From: Paenibacillus rigui
Lineage (GTDB): Bacteria; Bacillota; Bacilli; Paenibacillales; NBRC-103111
DNA: 64,000 nt
NCBI RefSeq assembly: GCF_002234615.1
Contig: NZ_NMQW01000013.1
Span: forward strand, 1 to 64,000
Reading direction: 5' to 3'
The position numbers and the translations under genes are program-made. Shown here piece by piece: positions 9,369-18,240 of the stretch. Under the pieces are notes generated by a model. That model was given only the letters and a program-made list of their open reading frames with translations. It did no database searches and was not told the DNA's origin. How positions within the stretch are numbered: position 1 is the first letter of the stretch; the number at the start of each line of letters is the position of its first letter.

Positions 9369-10388
9369 CTATCCCCAGCTAATCTCTTTCAACTGACCGA
9401 CAAACCGCCCGTAAGCAAACACGAGCTCATCCTCCAAGCGATCCTTCGCTTCGTCTACGGCATGCCCCTCCCGCTCATACCAATCCAGCAGCATGGCAAG
9501 CCCGGAGGCTAAGGAGATTTCCGCCTGATAACCGGGAAGATCCCGCTTTAGCTTGGAATTATCGAATAGACCTGCATAGCTTTTCTCGTAAAATAAATGT
9601 CCGAATAAGGCCGGGTTCGCTTCCTTCAGCATGGCAGAGCTGAAATGCACCAGCTGCGGCTCGATCCCGAGCAGCTTGCCGAATTCCAGGTACAAGTCCT
9701 GCCATACATGCAATTCTTCACTTGTCGCATGATAGCTTTGGCCGAACATCCGTTCATTGCCCACAGCCCCGACAAAAGCTTTGGCCACGTCTGGCGCGAA
9801 GGAAAAGCTCCAAGGCAGCGTGCCGTCCCCAAACATCACCAGCGGCTTGCGGCTGCGGATGCGCTGCACAATGTTGTAATTTTGCCGCAGCACGCCCAGA
9901 TTCGCACAGCCAATACCGTAGGTTAACGACGGACGGATGATCGTTACCGGAATCTCCCCTTGCACGATGACCTGCCGCAAATACCTCTCCATATTCGCCT
10001 TATGATAGGCATAGGGGAAATTCTCGCTGTCATACAGCTCTTCCGCATCCTCGACAATAGGCGTTGTGCGGAAAGGACGCTTGTATGCCGCCGAGCTGGA
10101 GCAAAACACAAGCTGCCCTGCATGATCCTGAAACGTATCGACGGTAAACTGCGCGTCGGATGCATCGAAGGAGATCATATCGATGACGGCATCGAACTTT
10201 CGCCCCGCCATCAAGGCCCGGAATTGCTCGCGGTTTGTTTTATCCCCGACGATACATTCCACCTCGCTTGAGAACAGATGATTTTTACTGCCTCTGTTGA
10301 ACACAGCCACTTCATGCTGTGCGGCCAAAGCCTTTTGAACAATGGCGCGGCTGATGACGCCGGTGCCTCCGAGAACGAGAACCTTCAT
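9369..10388 (-). CDS. NAD-dependent epimerase/dehydratase-family protein (extended SDR)
   Basis: 339-residue extended short-chain dehydrogenase with the nucleotide-binding start MKVLVLGGTGVISRAIVQKA and a conserved D in the VIDMISFD stretch. The catalytic tyrosine and lysine are in PYAYHKANMERYL (YxxxK). These features suggest a sugar-nucleotide or sugar-acid epimerase or reductase; the substrate cannot be assigned. It begins 24 bases after the GH28 gene, so the two form an operon and it may process a product of pectin breakdown. The ribosome site is weak (AAGG). Confidence 0.85.
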   Translation of the reverse strand: MKVLVLGGTGVISRAIVQKALAAQHEVAVFNRGSKNHLFSSEVECIVGDKTNREQFRALMAGRKFDAVIDMISFDASDAQFTVDTFQDHAGQLVFCSSSAAYKRPFRTTPIVEDAEELYDSENFPYAYHKANMERYLRQVIVQGEIPVTIIRPSLTYGIGCANLGVLRQNYNIVQRIRSRKPLVMFGDGTLPWSFSFAPDVAKAFVGAVGNERMFGQSYHATSEELHVWQDLYLEFGKLLGIEPQLVHFSSAMLKEANPALFGHLFYEKSYAGLFDNSKLKRDLPGYQAEISLASGLAMLLDWYEREGHAVDEAKDRLEDELVFAYGRFVGQLKEISWG

Positions 10389-10411
10389 TAGAGATCACAA
10401 CCTTTTTATTC

Positions 10412-12016
10412 CTATTTTATCACAACTGCACCTGCGGCCGTACCGTCCAAGCTTACATCCTGAATGGCTTGATCAAGCAAATTCCCGGCAAATACGACAT
10501 CCGAGGTTTTTGAACCGCGAACTAAAGCATAGGTGGACGTTCCCGATACGGCTTTCCCAGCCATGACTGTTACGTCCTGTGTGTCGTTCAACACCATGAC
10601 CGGTGTATCGGCATGAGGGCGCTGCATCCGGAAGCCGTTGATTTCCAGATTATCGGAGTTATGAACCATAAGAGCCGCCCCTTCTCTCGTCTCGATGCGC
10701 ACGTGGTTCAGTTGCAGGCCGGACACATAGTTGCAATACATCCCTTTGCCTGCCATGACCAGCTCCTCACGAACCATATCGGGCTCCCCTCCCTGCTCGC
10801 CCGGGTCTGAGGTCATCTCGATATGCACATGATCCAGCACGACATTCTCGATCGGGCTCTCCGGCAAGCCATACAAGAAGCCCGCCGCACCAAGCACGTC
10901 GGTCGCTGTAATATGACTCAGGTGAATACTGCGGAACACCGGCGTCGATTCCGTTACCGGCTGCGGCTCCGGGCTCGAGATCGAAGGATTGCTCGGGTCC
11001 ACCCCATAGCGGTAAAAAGCATTGATCGCGAACGGGCACAGCACGCTTTTCATGAAAATATTGCTGATGCGCACCTCTTCAATCGTCCCGCCCCGGGCCC
11101 GGTTCGATTTGAAACGAATACCGCGGTCCGTCCCGATAAACACACAGTTCGAAATGACCACATGACGTATGCCGCCTGCGGTTTCGCTGCCAAGCACAAC
11201 CCCGCCGTGACCGCTGCGCATCGTGCAGTTGGTCACCGTTACATTCTCCGTAGGAATGCCGATACGGCGGCCGTCCTCGTCGATGCCGGATTTCAAGCAG
11301 AGGCAATCATCGCCTACATCGAACTGGCAGTCCGAAATGCGTACATAGCGGCAGGAATCGATATCCAGCCCATCGCCGTTCGGCGTATCGGACGGATTCT
11401 GGAACAGCACGCTGTGAATCGTCACATCGTCGCAGTAGACCAGATGCGTGTTCCAGAACGGGGAATTTTGCAGGGTGACACCTTCAATTCGGACATGGCT
11501 GCACCGGAACAGCTGGAACAGCGCCGGACGCAGAAACTGTGTTTTCCACTCCACAATATTGCTCTTGATCTCCATCAAATGACGGTTCAGCTTCATGAAC
11601 TCGAGCTCCCGCTCGGTGGAAGGACGGCGTCCGGCCTTGCATTCATGATAGGCTAACCACCATGCAGGACCTTGTCCGTCAATGATGCCGCCTCCCTGTA
11701 TGGTCACATGATGCAAATCGATCCCATAAATTAGCGGCGAGTAGCCATGCACCTGATAGCCTGACCACCGTGTCAGAACGGTAGGGTAATCGTCCGGATT
11801 GGTGGAGAACAGCAGCTTCGCTCCGGAATCGATGTGCAGCGTCATATCGCTTTTCAAATGGATCGCACCCGTCAAATAGGTACCGGCGGGAAACCAGACC
11901 GTCCCCCCTCCAGCACTCGCGCAGGCCTCGAGCGTACGGCGGATGGCCTCCGTATTCATCGTCACTCCGTCACCGACGGCTCCGTAATCCAATACATTAT
12001 AAACGGTCGTATTCAT
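10412..12016 (-). CDS. Glycoside hydrolase family 28 (polygalacturonase-type)
   Basis: Predicted pectin-active glycosidase with a right-handed parallel beta-helix. GH28 marks are present in order: DYGAVGDGVT near the start, NGDGLDIDS (first catalytic aspartate region), GDDCLCLKSG (paired aspartates), SGHGGVVLGSE (catalytic histidine region), and RGIRFKS. There is no signal peptide, so it should work inside the cell on imported oligogalacturonides, probably as an exo-enzyme. GGGAGAGA precedes the ATG. It is followed 23 bases later by an SDR epimerase and sits near a uronate-isomerase-like gene, consistent with galacturonate use. Confidence 0.93.
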   Translation of the reverse strand: MNTTVYNVLDYGAVGDGVTMNTEAIRRTLEACASAGGGTVWFPAGTYLTGAIHLKSDMTLHIDSGAKLLFSTNPDDYPTVLTRWSGYQVHGYSPLIYGIDLHHVTIQGGGIIDGQGPAWWLAYHECKAGRRPSTERELEFMKLNRHLMEIKSNIVEWKTQFLRPALFQLFRCSHVRIEGVTLQNSPFWNTHLVYCDDVTIHSVLFQNPSDTPNGDGLDIDSCRYVRISDCQFDVGDDCLCLKSGIDEDGRRIGIPTENVTVTNCTMRSGHGGVVLGSETAGGIRHVVISNCVFIGTDRGIRFKSNRARGGTIEEVRISNIFMKSVLCPFAINAFYRYGVDPSNPSISSPEPQPVTESTPVFRSIHLSHITATDVLGAAGFLYGLPESPIENVVLDHVHIEMTSDPGEQGGEPDMVREELVMAGKGMYCNYVSGLQLNHVRIETREGAALMVHNSDNLEINGFRMQRPHADTPVMVLNDTQDVTVMAGKAVSGTSTYALVRGSKTSDVVFAGNLLDQAIQDVSLDGTAAGAVVIK

Positions 12017-12374
12017 AGCAGATGGTTTCTCTCCCTTAGGATCTATGCCCTTTGTAAAATGGCTTTGCTATCCTATTATCGTTCATGGAACCGTTGTAGG
12101 CTATGGGTCTGTTTTAACTTATTAGAGGAGCATCAGGTGAATTTGCAGTGTGGGGATGTACTTTATTTAACCTGAAGCATGCGCAGAATTTAACCCTGGG
12201 GAGTGAGATAAATCTCCATCGAGGTCTTTCGAAGACGTGCGACCGCGTTTTATGGCTGGTTTTATCGACAAACACATGTATCGTGGCAAGGATAAACGGC
12301 TTCGCCATCTTTCCAGATGGCATACGTTTGTCAAGGTAGCCGAAGGTTGGGAAACTTATCCTTTCTTATCTACT
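12017..12374. other. Intergenic stretch upstream of GH28
   Basis: About 360 bases with no convincing gene. It holds the upstream region of the GH28 gene, where no strong promoter boxes are seen, and copy A of the intergenic repeat family (12287-12372). The short open frames here lack ribosome sites. Confidence 0.6.
12287..12372. repeat. Intergenic palindromic repeat, copy A
   Basis: The core reads AAGGATAAACGGCTTCG, then CCATC...GATGG, then ACGTTTGTCAAGGTAG and GGGAAACTTATCC. The inner GCCATC/GATGGC and outer AAACG/CGTTT arms form an imperfect hairpin. Related copies lie at 24139-24200, 45292-45355 and 53477-53566, all in the same orientation and between minus-strand genes. Confidence 0.8.
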
Positions 12375-12407
12375 AAAAAAAAGAAAAGCCCGACTCCCAA
12401 GGCTTTT
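12375..12407 (-). terminator. Terminator after the alcohol dehydrogenase and reductase remnant
   Basis: On the minus strand AAAAGCC (12407-12401) pairs with GGCTTTT (12390-12384), followed by C and a run of T. It lies 18 bases past the stop codon of the reductase remnant, so it now ends the dehydrogenase transcript. Confidence 0.85.
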
Positions 12408-12425
12408 CCTTCATGGTGAATGAAA

Positions 12426-12685
12426 TTAATCGGACACTTTCACAAGCTGCTTGCCCAAATTGTCGCCGGTAAACAAACTGAGAAATGCTTGAGGCACCTG
12501 TTCGAAGCCCTCGATTATATTCTCCGAATATTTCAGCTTCCCGGCGGTCAGCCATTCAGCCAGCTGCTTAACACCTTCCGGGAACCGGGACGCGTAATCG
12601 CTCACGATAAATCCTTTCATCAAGGCGCTGTTGATGAGCAGCTGTGTCTGCATGCGCGGGCCCTGATCCTCAACTGTGGCTTCGA
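12426..12685 (-). pseudogene. 3' remnant of a YfmJ/CurA-like NADP-dependent reductase
   Basis: About 85 codons closely match the C-terminal end of medium-chain NADP-dependent oxidoreductases of the YfmJ/CurA (leukotriene B4 dehydrogenase-like) group, with GPRMQTQLL, SALMKGFIVSDY, VPQAFLSLFTGDN and LGKQLVKVSD. The nucleotide-binding and catalytic parts, roughly 250 codons, are missing. Homology begins directly against the stop codon of the alcohol dehydrogenase gene, which points to a deletion that removed the 5' part. An in-frame ATG at 12653 has no ribosome site. The native terminator is kept. Confidence 0.8.
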
Positions 12686-13849
12686 TTATAAGGACATCCG
12701 GTAAATAGCGACGGTATCATCGCGGTTCAGCTTTTTGAAATATCCATAATCTCCGTAGATCATCGCCTTATCCGCCATGAGTTCGATCGTAGAATCGTCA
12801 ATATCGTAGTCCTTCAAACGGCTTGGAGCTCCGATCGACGTCCAGAACGCACGAAGCGCCTCGATGCCTTCCTCAGCTGCCTGCCGATCAGTTTTGCCAT
12901 CAGTGCTTACGCCAAATACGTTGACCGCAAATTGCTTAAACCGCTCGACGCCGGCATCGAGATTATATTTCATCCAGTTCGGGAACAGGATAGCCAAGCC
13001 GCCGCCATGAGGAATATCGTGCACCGCAGAGACAGCATGCTCCAGATTGTGGGTAGCCCAGTCACCGCGGACCCCCATACTCAGCACGCCGTTCAACGCC
13101 ATCGTGCCGGAGTACAGGATCGTGGACCGATGCTCAAAGCTTTGCAAATCCTGCAGCAATTTCGGTGCGGTGTCGATCACGGTTTTGAGAATCGTTTCAC
13201 AAAAGCCGTCCTGTACCGGTGTATTCGGCACATGATGGAAGTAGGATTCCAGCACATGGGACATGATATCGACCATCCCGTATACTGTCTGGTCCCGCGG
13301 CAGAGAAAGCGTATGTTCCGGATCGAGAATCGAAAATTTAGGGAACGAATAAGGGCTTCCCCAGCCGAGCTTTTCTTTCGTTTCCCAGTTGGTGATGACC
13401 GAGCCTGCGTTCATTTCGGAGCCCGTCGCGGCAATGGTCAGTACGGTACCCAGCGGAAGCGCGCCCGACGCTGCTGCTTTGCGCGTAATGATATCCCATA
13501 CGTCGCCCTCATACTTGGCTCCTACCGCAATTGCCTTGGAGCAGTCGATGACGCTGCCGCCGCCGACAGCAAGCACCAAATCAATGTTCTCGCTGCGGCA
13601 CAGCTCCACGCCTTTATGCACAGTGCTCAGCCGCGGATTCGGCTCTACGCCGCTTAACTCGGTAATTTGAGCGCCCATTTCGTTCAAAATTCCAATGACC
13701 TTGTCATACAAGCCGTTGCGTTTAATGCTGCCGCCGCCGTATACAAGCAGCACCTTCGTACCATATTGCCGGACCTCTGCAGCCAATTGCTCCAGCTGGC
13801 CTTTGCCAAAAATAAGCTTCGTCGGGTTTTGAAATGTAAATGAGTTCAT
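12686..13849 (-). CDS. Iron-containing alcohol dehydrogenase (butanol dehydrogenase-like)
   Basis: 387-residue group III alcohol dehydrogenase resembling YugJ/YugK and BdhA, predicted to reduce aldehydes with NAD(P)H. Visible motifs are the cofactor loop [17 protein letters not shown] and metal ligands in DIMSHVLE and [14 protein letters not shown]. The start at 13849 follows AGGAGG by six bases; the frame is open further upstream but without a ribosome site. It has a very good promoter (14035-14063) surrounded by TTACTA-type palindromes, so it is probably inducible, perhaps by reactive aldehydes or quinones. A truncated reductase gene lies right behind it. Confidence 0.93.
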   Translation of the reverse strand: MNSFTFQNPTKLIFGKGQLEQLAAEVRQYGTKVLLVYGGGSIKRNGLYDKVIGILNEMGAQITELSGVEPNPRLSTVHKGVELCRSENIDLVLAVGGGSVIDCSKAIAVGAKYEGDVWDIITRKAAASGALPLGTVLTIAATGSEMNAGSVITNWETKEKLGWGSPYSFPKFSILDPEHTLSLPRDQTVYGMVDIMSHVLESYFHHVPNTPVQDGFCETILKTVIDTAPKLLQDLQSFEHRSTILYSGTMALNGVLSMGVRGDWATHNLEHAVSAVHDIPHGGGLAILFPNWMKYNLDAGVERFKQFAVNVFGVSTDGKTDRQAAEEGIEALRAFWTSIGAPSRLKDYDIDDSTIELMADKAMIYGDYGYFKKLNRDDTVAIYRMSL

Positions 13850-14148
13850 ACGGAACCTCCTGGATGAAGTATTAGGTTGAATCGTAATACATACTGCTTC
13901 GCGAGAGAACGGTTCGAGCCACTGAACCATCAAAACAAGGAGCCGATAGTAACGTTCCCATATTTAGGCTGTTGTACACAGAAAACAAAATGATTTCACA
14001 AAAAATACTTTAGTAACATTACTATCATCACTAAACTATATACTAACTTATAGTAAGTGTCAAATCATCAGCTCCGTTCAAGGACCAACAAGAGCGACAC
14101 TCTCCCAGGGAAGGAGAACACCGCTCATGCATTAAAGCTGATCGTGGA
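13850..14148. other. Regulated intergenic region between the dehydrogenase and the uronate-isomerase-like gene
   Basis: About 300 bases holding the dehydrogenase promoter and its palindromes, a 160-base AT-rich leader with another TAGTAACGTT half-site (13947-13956), and a weak GAGCG/CGCTC hairpin (about 14091-14128) that may end the upstream minus-strand gene. No coding frame is supported. Confidence 0.55.
14011..14063 (-). promoter_or_regulatory. Strong promoter with two palindromic operators (alcohol dehydrogenase)
   Basis: TTGACA (14063-14058) and TATAGT (14040-14035) are 17 bases apart. The spacer contains TACTAACTTATAGTA (14041-14055), an imperfect palindrome. TAGTAACATTACTA (14011-14024) lies just past the expected start site. 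This promoter-spacer plus +10 to +25 arrangement is typical of repression. The half-site resembles those described for DUF24/HxlR regulators such as YodB, which is inference only. Confidence 0.7.
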
Positions 14149-15330
14149 TCAGGATACGCCATATCGGCGGGCTGCGCTTTCATACAGCCATTCGCCGGCT
14201 ACCTGGAGTGCAGTAGCCTGATCGAGCCAGCCCTTCTCGATTTGTTCAAATAAAAATTCGGCAAGCAGCCGCTTGACCAGCAAAATTTTTCCATAGCTCC
14301 ACTCGATGCATCTGGCATCGGAAGCGATGAGAGAGCATTGGCTTGCAGGCAAAGCTTCCAGCCGGTATTGCATACTGTCGCGGTAGGTGCTCGAACGGAA
14401 ATTAAACCACCATAGCCCGCCGGCCTGCACATTCGGGAAATTCCAGGCCGCCTGTACGACGTCCAGATTATTCAACTCGGAAGCGACAACCAGTTCGAAG
14501 GTATTCCGGTATTGTTCGAATAATCCGGTCAGCTTCACGATCCGCAGCGGATCATTTACCGGTACAGCCGTACCGCACCAGGAACGCTCGACGCCAAGAA
14601 ACAGCTGAACGAACAATCTGCTGCGCTCCGCCGTCCTGCAGATCGAATGCAGCAGCGTCATCATGATTTCATCCTTGGTTGAGCCTTGATTTATAGTATA
14701 CGTTTGATTTGCTTGCGCGGCATAACCCGGAAGTGTCGTCATAATCCCCGGGCATCCCCGCTCCTTATAACTGTCCAGCAGCTGGTCGATGGATTCTTGA
14801 GCCGCAGCCAGTGCATGCTCCGGATATTGTGCCTGATGGATCAGACTGACCCATTCATGCAGCTTTCCGTCAATTCTCGGAATCAGGACAGCGTCGCACT
14901 CCATCCCCTCAAAATCAGCATGCTCCACAATGTTAACGACAAATCTCCGGATGCGCAGCTGGTTTGCAACCTGCTGAGCCCAGTCCTTCCGCGCCGCCGA
15001 GGCCCGGACTGCCGCATCCGCTGCACGAACAGAACCGGCATCGGTTATTTCGATGTTGTACAAGTTCCGAAATATTTGCGTCATGACCCAATTCATCAGC
15101 GTGTTGCGGGTCGCACGGTACGCAGCCAAAAAAGCCTCGATTCTCTCCTCCTCAGCCAGCTCCACGGCGTCTGCAGGATAACCGGCTGCTTGCATCTCCC
15201 GATTCAGCCAAAAATAATGCGCAATGTCCCAAAAGCTCCGGGCCGCAAGCCGATCGCCGACTAAATGCGTGTGTGTATCCAGCACGTCCAGCTCCATAAT
15301 TCGTTCTATGAACTTTTCCCGATTCAACAT
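14149..15330 (-). CDS. Uronate isomerase-like amidohydrolase (UxaC-related)
   Basis: 393-residue member of the amidohydrolase superfamily related to UxaC, which interconverts glucuronate or galacturonate with the keto sugars. It has the N-terminal metal motif LDTHTHLVGD (HxH), a UxaC-like NWVMTQIFRNLYNIE stretch, WWFNFRSSTYRDSM, and the late aspartate in SDARCIEWSYGK. It is about 75 residues shorter than classical UxaC, so it may be a variant with a different substrate. A GH28 enzyme on the same strand supports a role in uronate use. The start is followed by MLNREKFIERI; an AGAGAGGAAA site precedes it. Confidence 0.75.
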   Translation of the reverse strand: MLNREKFIERIMELDVLDTHTHLVGDRLAARSFWDIAHYFWLNREMQAAGYPADAVELAEEERIEAFLAAYRATRNTLMNWVMTQIFRNLYNIEITDAGSVRAADAAVRASAARKDWAQQVANQLRIRRFVVNIVEHADFEGMECDAVLIPRIDGKLHEWVSLIHQAQYPEHALAAAQESIDQLLDSYKERGCPGIMTTLPGYAAQANQTYTINQGSTKDEIMMTLLHSICRTAERSRLFVQLFLGVERSWCGTAVPVNDPLRIVKLTGLFEQYRNTFELVVASELNNLDVVQAAWNFPNVQAGGLWWFNFRSSTYRDSMQYRLEALPASQCSLIASDARCIEWSYGKILLVKRLLAEFLFEQIEKGWLDQATALQVAGEWLYESAARRYGVS

Positions 15331-15508
15331 CGATCGTTTCCTCTCTTTCCTCGTAGCCGATTATGAGTGAAAAGCGTTTCCGGTTCATCGTACGCTGTAC
15401 AGCGATGTTGTTCAAGAGCCTAACTTACTGCCTGTTGTGTTTTTTTAGCATCAGCCGCTAAAAGCGGTCCCTCACCCGCAATTACCCCGGCACGAGTTTT
15501 TTATGCCC

Positions 15509-15537
15509 TAGTCACTTTGTATCCGACGAACTATAAT
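15509..15537 (+). promoter_or_regulatory. Probable promoter of the sensor kinase operon
   Basis: TAGTCA (15509-15514) and a perfect TATAAT (15532-15537) are 17 bases apart, about 54 bases before the kinase start. The -35 match is weak. Confidence 0.5.
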
Positions 15538-15590
15538 AGATTTGAATATTCATATGACTAGTATACTAATGATACGTGGGGGAAACCGGT

Positions 15591-17336
15591 TTGTGGCAAA
15601 AAGTGGCACATTGGAACACATTGCGGAATCAAATGCTGGCCGGATTCGTCTCGGTCATGGTAATCGTCCTCGTCTGCGCGGGCATCATTACGTTCAACTC
15701 GGTCTCCACGCTCCTCAAAAACAAAGCGGAAGGACAGATGAAGCAAACCGTCAATCAGGCGAACGGCAGGCTGGAGGCACTCATTCATCAGATCGATACG
15801 CTGACGCTCCAGGCAGTGAACGATTCGAACCTGCAGAGGCTGATGCTGGCGAGCGCCAGCGGGGAGGGAATCAGCTTTAGCGAGCGTCAGTCGCTCCTGC
15901 AAACGGCCAATCAAATCCAATCCTATACGAGTGGTGTGACCAGCGTCGAAGTATACTCCCGCATGTACAGCCGGCTGTTTCCGCTTGACGAGCAAAGTTT
16001 AAGCGACAAGCTGAATATGGCATGGATTGAACGAGCGGATCAGGAGATGGGTAAGCTCGTCTGGATCGGCATCGATCCGAAGGACACGGAATCCGTCCTG
16101 GCGATTCGCCGCATCAACCTGGTAGACCGGTGGTTCTCGAACGGCGGTTATTTGCTGATTCGCATGAATCGTACCTACTTCGAGTTCAAGGACCCGCAGA
16201 CGAACGGGCAGGAACGAATGCTGCTTGCCGACAGCGCGGCAAGGCCGATTGTTGCGGACGGAGCGGGCATTACCGACTTGAGCGGGCTGCAGCAGACGGG
16301 TTCACAATCGGTTGAGTTCGGACAACAGCGATATATTCTTGTGAAGCAAACCTCCGAAGAAACGGGATGGACACTGCTTATTTTATATCCGGAGAGTGAC
16401 ATTACAGAAGGCATTTCCACGCTGCGTCTTGCTGTCGTTGCAGCCGGTGCGATCGGCTTCGTGCTGTTCGTCATCATGTCGTTCCTGCTGTCAACCATGA
16501 TCACGCGTCCCATCCTGAGGCTGATGAAGGCCATGCGCAACACCCGGCAAGGCGTGCTGACGCCGAACCCCTCAATAGCCTATACCACGGAATTAAACGA
16601 TCTGAACACGACTTACAACCAGATGGTGGACAGCATGAACCACCTCATCAAGCTTGTATATGAGAAGGAAATTCTTCAGAGCCGCACGGAATTGCAGGCA
16701 CTCCAGGCGCAGATCAATCCGCATTTTCTGTATAACACGCTCGAGGCGCTTTATTGGTCCCTGCAGGGCAAGGATGAGGAGGAATTGGCGGATCTCGTCG
16801 TGGCCATGTCCGACTTGTTCCGGTACGTGATCAGCAGTCCCAGCAAGGACGAATGGGTGACCGTGGGCGAAGAGCTCGAGCACATCGAACACTATTTGCG
16901 AATTATGGGTATCCGATTCGGGGACCGGCTCGCCTGGCGCATTGAAGCGGAGGACGGTTACCGCAGCATTCGGATGCCGAAGCTGCTCATTCAGCCATTG
17001 GTGGAAAATGCGATTTTGCACGGACTGGAAGGGAAGATCGGTCAAGGTCTCGTTACGGTGCAAGTGGAGCTGTCGTCTGCTGAAGCACCTGCTCTAAGAG
17101 TGTCCGTATGCGACGACGGCCCTGGCATAGACGACAGCACGCTGCAAGCGATCCTGGAGTCTAACCAACCAGGCAGAGCCTCGTCCGGCAAAAGGACCGG
17201 TATGGGCATTTCGAATGTCAAGCGCCGCATTCAGCTTTATTACTCGGCAGAAAGCAGCTGCGGCTTGACGATTAACAGTAAGATCGGACAGGGTACCTGT
17301 GTGCACCTGGAGCTCCCGATCCTTGAGGAGGGATAA
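15591..17336 (+). CDS. YesM-family sensor histidine kinase
   Basis: Membrane sensor kinase with two transmembrane helices (near residues 15-35 and about 280-300) around an extracellular sensing domain, then a HAMP linker, a His_kinase domain with the phospho-acceptor in LQAQINPHFLYNTLEAL, and an ATPase domain with PLVENAILHGLEG and CDDGPGIDD. The likely start is TTG 15591, eight bases after GGGGG; GTG 15576 has no ribosome site. It is followed one base later by its response regulator and then a sugar importer, so it probably senses the sugar or its loaded binding protein and controls that importer. Confidence 0.92.
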   Translation: MWQKVAHWNTLRNQMLAGFVSVMVIVLVCAGIITFNSVSTLLKNKAEGQMKQTVNQANGRLEALIHQIDTLTLQAVNDSNLQRLMLASASGEGISFSERQSLLQTANQIQSYTSGVTSVEVYSRMYSRLFPLDEQSLSDKLNMAWIERADQEMGKLVWIGIDPKDTESVLAIRRINLVDRWFSNGGYLLIRMNRTYFEFKDPQTNGQERMLLADSAARPIVADGAGITDLSGLQQTGSQSVEFGQQRYILVKQTSEETGWTLLILYPESDITEGISTLRLAVVAAGAIGFVLFVIMSFLLSTMITRPILRLMKAMRNTRQGVLTPNPSIAYTTELNDLNTTYNQMVDSMNHLIKLVYEKEILQSRTELQALQAQINPHFLYNTLEALYWSLQGKDEEELADLVVAMSDLFRYVISSPSKDEWVTVGEELEHIEHYLRIMGIRFGDRLAWRIEAEDGYRSIRMPKLLIQPLVENAILHGLEGKIGQGLVTVQVELSSAEAPALRVSVCDDGPGIDDSTLQAILESNQPGRASSGKRTGMGISNVKRRIQLYYSAESSCGLTINSKIGQGTCVHLELPILEEG

Positions 17337-17337
17337 C

Positions 17338-18141
17338 ATGATTCATGCAAAAACGATTCTGGTCGTTGACGACGAGCCGCTAACGAGGGAAGGCATCAGT
17401 AAAACGCTAGAGGCTTGGTCGGCCGGACGTCACAGGATATTGTGCGCAGGCAACGCCGCGGAAGCGATTGACATGCTGCAGCGTCATCCGGTGCATCTGG
17501 TGATCACCGATATTCGGATGCCGCAGATGACCGGGCTGCAGATGGTCGAGGCAATCCGCGATAGCGGTGGCAAACCCGTTGTCATTATCATTTCCGGGCA
17601 CCCGGACTTTCAATATGCCCAAACCGCCATTCAGCTTGGCGTCGTCAATTATTTGCTCAAGCCGATTCAAAAGCGAAAGCTGCTGGAAGCCGTCGAGCAA
17701 GCCCTGCACATCGAGGGGGAACGCGAACGAGTGGAAACGCTTGAGAAGATGGTCGATCCCCAGCTGATGAGCGCTAAAGCCGAAGCGAGCCATTACAGCT
17801 TGCCGGTCCAGCAAGCTGTGAAATATGTGGAAGAACGCCTGCATGAGCTGCTCGGGATGCGGGAGGTCGCGGCCCACATTCATTTGAATCCGAGCTATTT
17901 CAGTGCCTTGTTTAAGGAACAGACAGGTCTTACGTTCAGCGAATACGTGACGCGGAGCCGGCTGCAAAAAGCGAAGGAGCTGCTGCTGCGGACGAAGCTG
18001 CCGATTGCCGATATTTCAGAGCAGGTCGGGTATCAGACGCCCAAATATTTTATCAAGCTGTTCAAGGAATACGAAGGAAAAAGCCCGAGCCATTATCGAA
18101 AGGAGCTTCGGGATGAAGAAAGCGGGAAAGAAGAAACCTAA
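17338..18141 (+). CDS. YesN-family response regulator (REC plus AraC-type HTH)
   Basis: Receiver domain (ILVVDDEPLTREGI; phosphorylation site in LVITDIRMPQMTG) followed by a C-terminal AraC-type double helix-turn-helix (YFSALFKEQTGLTFSEYV, ADISEQVGYQTPKYFIKLFK). It is 267 residues, shorter than the typical 350-540 residue YesN proteins because the linker between the domains is short. The start follows GAGGAGGG, and the gene begins one base after the kinase stop. It is expected to activate the downstream ABC importer genes. Confidence 0.93.
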   Translation: MIHAKTILVVDDEPLTREGISKTLEAWSAGRHRILCAGNAAEAIDMLQRHPVHLVITDIRMPQMTGLQMVEAIRDSGGKPVVIIISGHPDFQYAQTAIQLGVVNYLLKPIQKRKLLEAVEQALHIEGERERVETLEKMVDPQLMSAKAEASHYSLPVQQAVKYVEERLHELLGMREVAAHIHLNPSYFSALFKEQTGLTFSEYVTRSRLQKAKELLLRTKLPIADISEQVGYQTPKYFIKLFKEYEGKSPSHYRKELRDEESGKEET

Positions 18142-18186
18142 AAAATGTGGAATTTCTCCTAATCGCAGTTACCTATTGCTCCCCTA

Positions 18187-18202
18187 ATGTAAGCGCTATA
18201 AT
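18187..18202 (+). promoter_or_regulatory. cre-like site overlapping a -10 box upstream of the binding protein gene
   Basis: ATGTAAGCGCTATAA (18187-18201) matches the catabolite-response consensus WTGNAARCGNWWWCA at all but one position, and its end forms TATAAT (18197-18202). CcpA bound here would block transcription. No good -35 box is placed 17 bases upstream, as expected for an activator-dependent promoter. Control by CcpA is inferred. Confidence 0.45.
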
Positions 18203-18240
18203 CAAATCGTCAACTAACAATGGTTTAGGGGGAAGAAAAT

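Noticed and set aside
15366-15381. A TGAAAAGCGTTTCC word considered as a catabolite-response site upstream of the uronate-isomerase-like gene
   Set aside because: It needs a one-base insertion to match the consensus; the site at 18187-18201 is a better example.
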